This document shows positions 25,087 to 32,708 of a stretch of DNA of 39,422 nt, piece after piece; the stretch's first letter is position 1, and each line of letters starts with the position of its first letter. The notes under the pieces were generated by a model. It made no database searches and was not told the DNA's origin. It saw only the letters and a list, made by a program, of their open reading frames with translations. Location of the stretch: contig JAKQKT010000324.1 of NCBI GenBank assembly GCA_029560515.1, positions 1-39,422 on the forward strand, given 5' to 3'. This DNA is from Pseudomonadota bacterium (GTDB taxonomy: Bacteria; Pseudomonadota; Gammaproteobacteria; Xanthomonadales; Xanthomonadaceae). Position numbers and translations under genes: made by a program.

Positions 25087-28000
25087 TCAGTGCTTATTTC
25101 CAAACATTTTGTAGAGCCTTTGCTCGAAATCATGGGCACTCAAGGGCTTGTCGTACCAGTAGCCCTGCCCGATTTCGCAGCCCATATCCAACAGCAACTG
25201 TCGCTGGCCGCTGGTTTCGATGCCTTCGGCGGTCAGCAACAATCCGAGATCTTTTGCGAAACCGATGATTGTTTTGACGATAGCCCGGTGACGATGATTG
25301 CTTTCAAGGTCGCGGATAAAAACCTGATCAATTTTCAATGCGTCGAATGCCGAAGCGGCAAATGATTCGAGGGATGAATAACCTGTGCCGAAATCATCCA
25401 CTACCAGGCCAACACCCAATTTTTTGAGAGCCTGCAACCGCTCTTCCGCCATTCCGCGACCTTCCCGGAATACCGTTTCGGTTACCTCAAGCCTCAGGGT
25501 ACTTGGCGGCAAGTTGAAACGTTCAAGCACCATCCTGACCTCTTCGATTATCTCGGCGGAAGTAAGCTGCTTTTCATCCACATTGACGTTCATGAACAAT
25601 TCCTGATGTCGCGGAAATTGCTTGCGCCACATCGAAAGATAATACGCAGCATTCCGCATGACCCAGGTATCCAGCTCGGCAATCAGGCCGGTTTCTTCGG
25701 CTATGCTCAAAAAATCGATTGGGAACAACAGGCCACGGGTCGGATGCAGCCAGCGAACAAGCGCCTCCGCACCGAGCACTTCGCCTGTTTGCAAATGCAT
25801 GATCGGCTGGAAGTGCAAAAGAAATTCGTTGCGTTCAAAAGCGACGCGAAAATCATTCTCGAGTTCGAAGCGCTGTTTGGCCTGCTGATGCATGCGGTCA
25901 TCGAATATGACGAAAGCCGATTTTCCACCAGCCTTGGCACGATACATGGCGGTGTCGGCATCACGAATAAGCTGGTCCGGGGTTATGTATTCATTTCGCC
26001 CCACCACGACACCGATACTGGCTCTTGAAAAGACCAACTGGCTGCCGACATCAAACGGCTGCTCGAACACCCGCAAAACAACCCTTGCCAGCTTGCTCGC
26101 CTGCACTTCATCGCAATCACCGATCGGCAGCAGCGTGAATTCATCGCCGCCATAACGGGCAATCGTGCAAAGCCCGCGAAGCTGGCTTTCAAGGCGACGG
26201 GATATTTCTATCAACAGCCGATCACCGGCATTGTGGCCCAGGCTGTCGTTCACCCATTTGAACCCATCCAGGTCAAGAAACAGAATCGCGTAATCGTAAT
26301 TTTCCGACGCAATCGCGGAGCGGATCCTGTCGGCCAACTGCAAAGTGAAATACATCCGGTTGGGCAGCCCGGTGAGCGCATCATGGGTCGCATGAAAGCG
26401 TAGTTTGCGTTCGGCTTCGCGTTGTTTCGTGACATCAAGCATCGTGCCGGTACGATGACGCTCTCCATCCATCATCACTTCGCCGATACTGGCGTGAATA
26501 AAGAGGCGCTGACCATCTTTGCGAACCAGGCCTATATCGTATTCGCGATCGACCGGCTCCCCCATTTGCAGGCGATTGAATCTTACCAGGGCAGCTTCCA
26601 AATCTTCGGGAGCAATAAACTCGATGATTTGCTTGCCTAGTACCTCATGCTCTTCATAACCGGTCATTGTCAGCAGTGTCTGGTTGCAATACACCAAAGT
26701 GGTTTCTTTCAGAATGAATACGCCCACTTGGCTATGTTCAACCAAGGTACGGTACTTGCTCTCGGAGCTTGCCAGCGCCTGCTGCATGCGTTCACGCTCG
26801 TCCACATCCACCAACGAGCCGGCGAAGCTGCTCGGGTTGCCATGCTCGTCGCGAATCAGGCGAACACTGGCGCTGACCCATCGGCGGTTACCATGGCGAT
26901 CCAGTAGCTGGGTAATATGCTCACTGAAGCCACCTTCGGTTTTTCCCAGCCGCACCAGATAATCACGCTCCTTCGGATCAGCATAGACATCGATCGTATT
27001 TTTTACGTGCTGCTTCAGTTCTTCGACATTCTCGTATTTCAGCATTTTCGCCATGGTCGGGTTGGCATTGATGACCGAGCCATCGAGCGCGCTTTCAAAC
27101 AGGCCACTGGGTACGTTCTCGAACAACTCTCGATACCGGCGTTCCGCCTCTTTCAGCACCATCATGTAACCACGTTCTTCGGTCACGTCACGCATCGTGC
27201 CGGTTGATGCAATGGCGCCTTGATAGTCAACGGCTGCGGCACGAACCTCGAACAGACGATGAGAGCCATTCTTGTGCAGCAGATGGATTTCATAGGTCTG
27301 CAAACCGCGATACCCGCTTTCGCGTTCGGCTTTCCTTTGGGCTTGCTGATCCGCGTCTTCGGAAGCGATCAGATTCATATAACGGGTGCCAACCAATTCA
27401 TCAAGCGTGTAGCCCAGCGCTTCCGCCAGGGCCTGGTTGGCAAACCTTACGATCCCCTGCTGAATCAGGTAGACACCATCACGGCTATGTTCGAGCAAAG
27501 CCTGGTAAAGCTCCTGCGATTGCCGCAATACATTTTCGGCTTCTACCTGCTGGGTAATATCGGTAATGGAGCCCTCCTGGAAGATCAGAAGACCATCGTC
27601 GTTGTAAATATTGCGGACGTTTTCATTTATCCAGATCTTGCTGCGGTCTTTGCGAAAAACCTGCAGGCGTACATTGGTAGCCCGGCCGTGCTTTTTCAAA
27701 TCGGCATAAATTTCATCAAGACGGTCGGGTTCGACGTAAATCGAACGCATGCTGTCCGCATTCGCATTCAGGAAGTCCACCGGATTGTCGTAGCCGAATA
27801 TTCTCGCCAGTGCGGGATTGGCTTCGATAAAACCGCCGGTAGGCAATGCGCGGTAAAGCCCTTCGGTCGCCGTGAGATACAAGGAACGGTAAAACTGGTC
27901 CGTCACATCATCGACCGGTGCCAAAGCCTTCTTCTGCAGCGGATGCAGCACGAACAGGATGCAGACCTGATCGTTGTATTCGATATATTCGGCATTCAGA

Positions 28001-28269
28001 AGATAATCCACGACGGATCCGTCGGCACAACGAATGGCGGCGAAGAGCTGGACAATTCTTTTTTCGGTTCGCAGCATGCCCCAGGACTTGGCACGAAATT
28101 CGAGGTCATTCCATAAACCGACTTCTATCGGGGTAAAGCCGACCAGTTGATCAAGACGATAACCAAAAGCCTTCAGAAAGGCCGGATTTGCTTCCTGGAA
28201 TGCACCGTCTGCAGCACTGAGAATGCCGACCGGGCTAGTTGAAGTTTTGAAAGCATCGATCAGATGCAT
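25087..28269 (-). CDS. Five-PAS GGDEF-EAL cyclic di-GMP signalling protein
   Basis: 1060 residues, without transmembrane segments. PAS/PAC sensors lie at about 1-110, 120-245, 250-365, 372-495 and 500-617, each ending in a TDIT/RDVT/VDVD/LDVT-type PAC strand. The diguanylate cyclase domain (about 622-790) has an intact GGDEF (707-711). The EAL domain (about 805-1055) keeps E835-A-L, N896, E928, D958-D959, K979, E1015 and Q1035, so it should be an active phosphodiesterase. The inhibitory I-site reads R698-G-L-C701 where RxxD is expected. The ATG at 28269 is used because earlier in-frame starts lie inside the upstream FHA gene; its SD is poor. It follows the FHA gene by 41 bases, so the two are probably one operon. 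Confidence 0.93.
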   Translation of the reverse strand: MHLIDAFKTSTSPVGILSAADGAFQEANPAFLKAFGYRLDQLVGFTPIEVGLWNDLEFRAKSWGMLRTEKRIVQLFAAIRCADGSVVDYLLNAEYIEYNDQVCILFVLHPLQKKALAPVDDVTDQFYRSLYLTATEGLYRALPTGGFIEANPALARIFGYDNPVDFLNANADSMRSIYVEPDRLDEIYADLKKHGRATNVRLQVFRKDRSKIWINENVRNIYNDDGLLIFQEGSITDITQQVEAENVLRQSQELYQALLEHSRDGVYLIQQGIVRFANQALAEALGYTLDELVGTRYMNLIASEDADQQAQRKAERESGYRGLQTYEIHLLHKNGSHRLFEVRAAAVDYQGAIASTGTMRDVTEERGYMMVLKEAERRYRELFENVPSGLFESALDGSVINANPTMAKMLKYENVEELKQHVKNTIDVYADPKERDYLVRLGKTEGGFSEHITQLLDRHGNRRWVSASVRLIRDEHGNPSSFAGSLVDVDERERMQQALASSESKYRTLVEHSQVGVFILKETTLVYCNQTLLTMTGYEEHEVLGKQIIEFIAPEDLEAALVRFNRLQMGEPVDREYDIGLVRKDGQRLFIHASIGEVMMDGERHRTGTMLDVTKQREAERKLRFHATHDALTGLPNRMYFTLQLADRIRSAIASENYDYAILFLDLDGFKWVNDSLGHNAGDRLLIEISRRLESQLRGLCTIARYGGDEFTLLPIGDCDEVQASKLARVVLRVFEQPFDVGSQLVFSRASIGVVVGRNEYITPDQLIRDADTAMYRAKAGGKSAFVIFDDRMHQQAKQRFELENDFRVAFERNEFLLHFQPIMHLQTGEVLGAEALVRWLHPTRGLLFPIDFLSIAEETGLIAELDTWVMRNAAYYLSMWRKQFPRHQELFMNVNVDEKQLTSAEIIEEVRMVLERFNLPPSTLRLEVTETVFREGRGMAEERLQALKKLGVGLVVDDFGTGYSSLESFAASAFDALKIDQVFIRDLESNHRHRAIVKTIIGFAKDLGLLLTAEGIETSGQRQLLLDMGCEIGQGYWYDKPLSAHDFEQRLYKMFGNKH

Positions 28270-28310
28270 GTGATGCTTTGACGAATCAGGCTCAAACAGG
28301 CCGATTGCAA

Positions 28311-29192
28311 TCAAAGCCCCCCGCGTGGGGCATAGACAAGCAAGGCCGTGAGCGAAGCCGCCAGAATGGCCGCGGCCGCTATCAACCACCATAAGGCACT
28401 GGTGTCTTCACTGCCGTGTTGTGCAGTTTCGGGCTCCTCGACTTGTGTAGATCGATGTTCGACCGGAGTCTTTGATTTGACTGCCTGGATAGTCTGAGTG
28501 TGGGCCACGGTGCCCGACGGCACGGCAACATCACGTCCCCTCAATGGCAAGCCCGGTGCCTCAAGCATAAAGCGGGATTGCTCGATCACAATTTGATCCC
28601 CAGGCGACAACAATGCATCGGTTACCGGAATGCCGTTGACAAAGCTGATGGATTGCGGATTCACCGCACGTAAAACAACCTTGTCGCCATGCAATTCGAT
28701 TTGCGCGTGCTTTTCTGCCACGGAAGCATCTTCGATGACGATGTCGGCATTGACGCCTGAGCCCAGCAACTGTGGATTGACCAAGCCATAGATCCTGCCG
28801 AAATGCTGACCACTCAAGCCTCGCAACAAAACACGAGCCGCACTTACCTGCTGGGTTTCATTCAAGGTATGCGGAGCGTTTTCGGGGATATTGCGTTGAA
28901 TTGCCTTGGCATCAGTATCCCGTAACTGGATTCTGATCTGGTCAAAACAAAGCAGATCGCCAACACGCAGCATCGCCAATTGCTTCACTGGCCTGCCGTT
29001 CAAATGGATCGCCTGACTACCCGGCAAGACTTTCAGCCATAGCCCGCGACGATCCGCAATGATGCTGGCATGATGCGATGACAATCCGCTTTTAGGAAGG
29101 CTGACGAGCATGTCCGGCCGCGAGCCAATGGTCACTTCCCCCGTTTCAAAATTGACATCGCGATGTTCGCCATTGGGGAAGCTGAGCTGCAT
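28311..29192 (-). CDS. Tandem FHA-domain protein with C-terminal membrane anchor
   Basis: 293 residues. AAGGAG five bases before the ATG at 29192 fixes the start. The first FHA domain (about 8-95) shows GSRPD, LSSHHASI and HLNGRPV; the second (about 130-215) shows LGSGVNADIVIEDASVAEKHAQIEL and FVNGIPV, the Ser/Arg/His/Asn pattern that binds phosphothreonine. A Pro/Thr/Glu-rich linker leads to a transmembrane helix (about 264-287, WWLIAAAAILAASLTALLV) and a very short tail, so the FHA domains should face the cytoplasm. The target kinase is not in the window. It is encoded just upstream of the c-di-GMP protein on the same strand, suggesting a link between Ser/Thr phosphorylation and c-di-GMP output. 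Confidence 0.85.
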   Translation of the reverse strand: MQLSFPNGEHRDVNFETGEVTIGSRPDMLVSLPKSGLSSHHASIIADRRGLWLKVLPGSQAIHLNGRPVKQLAMLRVGDLLCFDQIRIQLRDTDAKAIQRNIPENAPHTLNETQQVSAARVLLRGLSGQHFGRIYGLVNPQLLGSGVNADIVIEDASVAEKHAQIELHGDKVVLRAVNPQSISFVNGIPVTDALLSPGDQIVIEQSRFMLEAPGLPLRGRDVAVPSGTVAHTQTIQAVKSKTPVEHRSTQVEEPETAQHGSEDTSALWWLIAAAAILAASLTALLVYAPRGGL

Positions 29193-29279
29193 AGGGTCTC
29201 CTTGTGGAAGCAAATTTAACACAATCTTGAGTCCGCAGTTCCCAAGGCAAAGCTCTTGTTAAAACGTAAAAACACCTCA

Positions 29280-29298
29280 GAATAGGACCAACCTATTC
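29280..29298. promoter_or_regulatory. Operator-like palindrome upstream of the PHA-system gene
   Basis: GAATAGG (29280-29286) and CCTATTC (29292-29298) are perfect inverted 7-mers around a 5-base centre, 25 bases before the ATG at 29323. The size and position suit a repressor site. Such a palindrome could also form by chance. Confidence 0.45.
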
Positions 29299-29322
29299 CT
29301 ACCCAGACCCAGACAGGTATTC

Positions 29323-29598
29323 ATGGCCAGCATTGATATACAACGCACCCACGGCAAACCCCTGAAAGACGCAAAGAAAGCGGTAGAAAGGGTCGCAGCG
29401 CATATCGCCGAAAAATTCGATGTGGAATACGAATGGTCCGGCCATACACTCAACTTCAGTCGTTCCGGCGTTGATGGCCATATCGCGGTCAGTGCCAAGG
29501 ATGTCCATGTTTCGGTCAACCTGAGCTTCATGCTGATGATGATCAGGAGCTCGGTCGAAAAAGAGATTCACCGCTATCTGGATGATGAATTCAAATAA
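29323..29598 (+). CDS. Polyhydroxyalkanoic acid system family protein
   Basis: 91 residues. It matches the small PHA_gran_rgn family (putative polyhydroxyalkanoic acid system protein): N-terminal IDIQRTHGKPLKDAKKAVERVAAHIAEK, then the FDVEYEWSGHTLNFSRSGVDGHI core and C-terminal SVEKEIHRYLDDEF helix. The role is unknown; members sit near PHA synthase and phasin genes. There is no signal peptide. AGG lies about six bases before the ATG. It is divergent from the FHA gene across 130 bases and followed at 14 bases by a convergent gene. A palindrome just upstream may be an operator. Confidence 0.85.
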   Translation: MASIDIQRTHGKPLKDAKKAVERVAAHIAEKFDVEYEWSGHTLNFSRSGVDGHIAVSAKDVHVSVNLSFMLMMIRSSVEKEIHRYLDDEFK

Positions 29599-29612
29599 GC
29601 CCCGATAGGCAA

Positions 29613-30314
29613 TCAGGCAAAGGGATCTTTCTCGCCTGCAAACAGGCGTGCGGAAACCCGATATTCGCTGGCAGCCACCCTTTCAAGAAATGCATCCGCC
29701 CCCTGCAATTGGGCGAAAGCCTCAAACCCTCTTTCAAGAAAGCCCTGCAATTCCTGCAGACCCGCCAGCCTGGCCGGAGTCCTCGATGCTTTCAGCAATT
29801 TATACACGCCATGCTTCTGGACAGCTGCATCAAGGTTTTTTCCAACGCGGATGATCAGGTCGATTTGGTGGCGCCGCAAACGAGGGCAACCCACTTCACG
29901 ATAGGCTGCTGTGTAACGGGAAAGATCGATATCACCCTTCTTGTCCAGATGGATTGCGTCAGCCATCGCCAGATCAAAGGCATGACTCAGAACCGCCAGC
30001 TCGATCGTATCTACCGCAGCCTGCAACAGGCTTTGCGGCAAAATCCTGGCCATCATCGGCAATATTTTTGCGGCATCGCGATCACGCGCGGAAAAATCCT
30101 TGTCGGCATAAAGATCGGTCAAAAAGAATTCGCCTGCCGGGCGCATTTTCGGGTCGGCCAAAATTCCGGCGAAACTCATCCTCAACCGATTTGACTGCCA
30201 GCGACGCAATGGCCCCAAGGTCGGCAAGCTCAGCCGTGGCTCCGCCTCCAGGTTATTCATGCGTTTTTGCCAGTTCAAACGCTTTGCCAATGCTTGTCTA
30301 AGGGCCTGAGTCAT
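29613..30314 (-). CDS. Conserved helical protein of unknown function
   Basis: 233 residues, not recognised with certainty. The sequence is largely helical and basic. The clearest motif is FFLTDLYADKDFSARDRDAAKI (about residues 63-84, shown in part: FFLxDLY...DFSxRDxD), followed by helical stretches with conserved-looking Asp and Arg (ELAVLSHAFDLAMADAI; CPRLRRHQIDLIIRVGK). There is no signal peptide or transmembrane segment. Its ATG overlaps, on the opposite strand, an ATG of the patatin gene frame at 30312-30315, leaving little promoter space if the longer patatin start were used. Lying among PHA and lipase genes, it may serve in lipid storage; this is only context. Confidence 0.65.
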   Translation of the reverse strand: MTQALRQALAKRLNWQKRMNNLEAEPRLSLPTLGPLRRWQSNRLRMSFAGILADPKMRPAGEFFLTDLYADKDFSARDRDAAKILPMMARILPQSLLQAAVDTIELAVLSHAFDLAMADAIHLDKKGDIDLSRYTAAYREVGCPRLRRHQIDLIIRVGKNLDAAVQKHGVYKLLKASRTPARLAGLQELQGFLERGFEAFAQLQGADAFLERVAASEYRVSARLFAGEKDPFA

Positions 30315-30335
30315 GGGGTTTCGTGAAGAGTTTCC

Positions 30336-30363
30336 TTGTTTCGCGGATTATGCAGGCTACAAT
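30336..30363 (+). promoter_or_regulatory. Candidate sigma-70 promoter of the patatin-like gene
   Basis: TTGTTT (30336-30341) and TACAAT (30358-30363) are spaced by 16 bases. This would start transcription near 30370, just before the ATG at 30394. It supports that ATG over the one at 30313, which lies upstream of the promoter. Confidence 0.45.
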
Positions 30364-30393
30364 TCTACCGTCTTCCCGATCGGCTTTATCTGC

Positions 30394-31635
30394 ATGCTCG
30401 TTCTACAACCCGCAAAAAACTCCCCATCCAGCCAGGGCCGCATCGGACTGGCCATCGCCGGTGGAGGCCCGATTGGCGGCATGTATGAGCTAGGTGCATT
30501 GCGGGCTCTGGATGCCGCCATCGAGGGACTGGATTTGACCCGCCTCGAGGTCTATGTCGGAGTCAGTTCGGGCGCATTCCTTGCTGCGGGTCTGGCCAAT
30601 CGCCTCAGCACGGCGGAAATTTGCCGGATTTTTATTACCGGTGACAGTAAAGACATTCGCTTCCGCCCGGAGATTTTCCTGCAGCCGGCATTCGCCGAAT
30701 ATCTCAAACGAACGGCTTCGATCCCTGCCATCTTTTTTGACTGGTGGCGAGAAGTGCTGTCGGACCCCATGGGAGCGAAGCTCAGCGATGTGGTTGGTCG
30801 TTTCAGCAGCGCAGTTCCAACGGGAGTTTTCAACAACAAGGAAATTGAAACCTTCCTGCGCCGGATATTTACGATGCATGGCCGCAGTAACGATTTCCGC
30901 ACGCTGGATCGTGCCCTGTATGTGGTTGCAGTGGATCTTGATAGCGGCGAAGCCGTGCGTTTCGGAGGCCCCGGCTGGGACGACGTACCCATTTCGCAAG
31001 CGATACAGGCCAGCGCCGCCTTGCCGGGACTTTATTCTCCGGTCGACATTCGCGGACACCATTTTGTCGACGGCGCGTTGCGACGGACCATGCATGCCTC
31101 GGTGGTACTCGACCATGGCATCGATTTGATGATCGGCATCAATCCATTCGTCCCGTTCAATGCCAGCACTGCGAAATCACAACCTGAAGGAATGAAAAAA
31201 CTGGCCGAAGGCGGGCTGCCTGTCGTGTTGTCGCAAACCTTCCGCACTTTGCTGCAATCTCGCATGCAAGTGGGCTTGGCAAAATACGCACAACAATACC
31301 CCGATGTTGACCAGATGGTCTTTGAACCAAATGATGATGACGGCGAAATGTTTTTTACCAATGTTTTCAGCTTCGATTCGCGCCAGCGCGTTTGCGAACA
31401 TGCCTATCAGACCACTTTGCGGGATCTTGAAAAACGCAAGGCGGAACTCGCACCTGTACTCGCGAAACACGGCTTGAAATTGCGCGAAGATGTGCTGGCG
31501 AATGCATCGAGTTCCTTCATGAATGGGCTAGAAAAACCGATTCGCCAAACGGATGCCACCGCACGCTTGCGACGTGCGCTTGACGATATCGAACGTTCCA
31601 TCAATGCCGGTGCGTATCGTGAATCATCGGCTTAA
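30394..31635 (+). CDS. Patatin-like phospholipase/lipid acyl hydrolase
   Basis: 413 residues from the ATG at 30394, just ahead of the patatin core. Seen: the oxyanion-hole loop AGGGPIGG (about 22-29), the nucleophile elbow GVSSG (G56-S58-G60, catalytic Ser58) and the DGA of the catalytic dyad (D226-G227-A228). A Ser-Asp dyad hydrolyses ester bonds in phospholipids or neutral lipids. The C-terminal half (about 240-413) is helical, with no transmembrane helix. A start at 30313 would add 27 residues but would lie upstream of a good promoter. Position between PHA-system and phasin genes suggests a role in granule or membrane-lipid turnover (context only). Confidence 0.87.
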   Translation: MLVLQPAKNSPSSQGRIGLAIAGGGPIGGMYELGALRALDAAIEGLDLTRLEVYVGVSSGAFLAAGLANRLSTAEICRIFITGDSKDIRFRPEIFLQPAFAEYLKRTASIPAIFFDWWREVLSDPMGAKLSDVVGRFSSAVPTGVFNNKEIETFLRRIFTMHGRSNDFRTLDRALYVVAVDLDSGEAVRFGGPGWDDVPISQAIQASAALPGLYSPVDIRGHHFVDGALRRTMHASVVLDHGIDLMIGINPFVPFNASTAKSQPEGMKKLAEGGLPVVLSQTFRTLLQSRMQVGLAKYAQQYPDVDQMVFEPNDDDGEMFFTNVFSFDSRQRVCEHAYQTTLRDLEKRKAELAPVLAKHGLKLREDVLANASSSFMNGLEKPIRQTDATARLRRALDDIERSINAGAYRESSA

Positions 31636-31770
31636 ACGCATTTTTTGTACCCATCAGAAATTCGGATGAGCGCTTCATCAAAACAATATTTTGCGTTTGT
31701 CTCTGGTGTGAAAGCTCTAGACATAGCGTGAAAAATCCGCAACACATAAAGCCTTTCGGAGGGAATTCTC

Positions 31771-32466
31771 ATGGCAAAGCTCAAAAAATCAACGCGCAGC
31801 AAATCTACCGGTCACTCGGGTCCGGCATCGGATTTGAAAGCACAAGCAGAACACATGTCGAAATCGATCGTGGATTCCGCACAACAAATCTGGATGGCCG
31901 GCATGGGTGCCTTCAATCGCGCCCAAGGTGAAGGCTCCAAGTTGTTCGAAGCCCTCGTCAAGGAAGGCATGAACATTGAACAACACACTCGCAAGCTCGC
32001 CGGTGGCAAAGTGGATGCAGTTCGTGACGCCGTCGAAAACCGCGTTGGCGTTGCACGTGAACGTGCAACCGATACCTGGGATCGCCTCGAAAAAGTATTC
32101 GAAGAACGCGTGCAGCGCGCCCTGAATCGCCTCGGCGTTCCAAGCAGCGAAGATTTGTCTGACCTCACTTCGCGCGTAAACGGTTTAACCGATTTGCTGC
32201 GCAAACAGGGTGGCAAGCCTGATGCCAAAGCCTCGGTGAAAGCCGTCAAGCCAGGTAAAGCGCCTGCGAAGAAAGTAGCGAAAGTGGCCAAGCCTGCTGC
32301 AAAAAAAGCGGTCAAGACAGCTAAACCTGCCGCCAAAAAAGCCATCAAGCAAGTCAAGCCAGCTGCCAAAACCAGCAAAAAACTGGTTGCAAAAGCCAAG
32401 CCCGCAGCCCGCAAGGCTGCCCTGCCTCAAGCAGTGAAGCCGATTGCTCCTAGCGAAGAAGCCTGA
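31771..32466 (+). CDS. Phasin-family polyhydroxyalkanoate granule protein with histone-like tail (PhaF-like)
   Basis: 231 residues. GGAGGG 7-12 bases before the ATG is a strong SD. Residues about 25-145 are the phasin part: SIVDSAQQIWMAGMGAFNRAQ followed by long amphipathic helices and a leucine-rich region (LTDLLRKQ). Residues about 150-220 are a Lys/Ala/Pro tail of imperfect KPAAKKA(V/I)K repeats like histone H1 and the PhaF C-terminus, which in Pseudomonas binds DNA and positions PHA granules. The granule-coating role follows from the family. No PHA synthase gene lies in the window. A 3' UTR of about 135 bases with two hairpins precedes the terminator. Confidence 0.9.
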   Translation: MAKLKKSTRSKSTGHSGPASDLKAQAEHMSKSIVDSAQQIWMAGMGAFNRAQGEGSKLFEALVKEGMNIEQHTRKLAGGKVDAVRDAVENRVGVARERATDTWDRLEKVFEERVQRALNRLGVPSSEDLSDLTSRVNGLTDLLRKQGGKPDAKASVKAVKPGKAPAKKVAKVAKPAAKKAVKTAKPAAKKAIKQVKPAAKTSKKLVAKAKPAARKAALPQAVKPIAPSEEA

Positions 32467-32498
32467 TCAAAAACCAAAACCGCTCACTTAACAGTTGC

Positions 32499-32561
32499 GC
32501 CCGCCAGTCTAAAAACGAAGTACGTCAGATCCCTCCCCTTACGCCCTTCAGACTGGCGGGC
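32499..32561 (+). repeat. 12-bp perfect inverted repeat in the phasin 3' UTR
   Basis: GCCCGCCAGTCT (32499-32510) and its exact complement (32550-32561) enclose 39 bases. There is no T-run after it, and a separate intrinsic terminator follows 40 bases later. It could be a long-stem RNA element or a remnant of a small inverted-repeat element. Confidence 0.7.
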
Positions 32562-32600
32562 CATCTCCATATACTCTCTCACTATCACTAGTCGAGTTTT

Positions 32601-32629
32601 TGCCCGGACCCTGATCCGGGCATTTTTTT
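32601..32629 (+). terminator. Intrinsic terminator of the phasin transcript
   Basis: The 8-bp stem TGCCCGGA/TCCGGGCA (32601-32608 with 32615-32622) with a 6-nt loop is followed by seven Ts (32623-32629). Confidence 0.85.
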
Positions 32630-32708
32630 GCCCGTAATGATGCGGCCAAGACGCCGACGACACGTTACAATGCCATCCCCCCTCTGTTTACCGCCCCGGA
32701 GCCTTTGC

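Noticed and set aside
27220-28116. 298-codon open frame opposite the PAS-GGDEF-EAL gene
   Set aside because: A shadow of the PAS region, with composition unlike a protein and no SD.
28270-28392. Longer start for the PAS-GGDEF-EAL gene
   Set aside because: It would overlap the FHA gene by 82 bases and adds a non-PAS leader.
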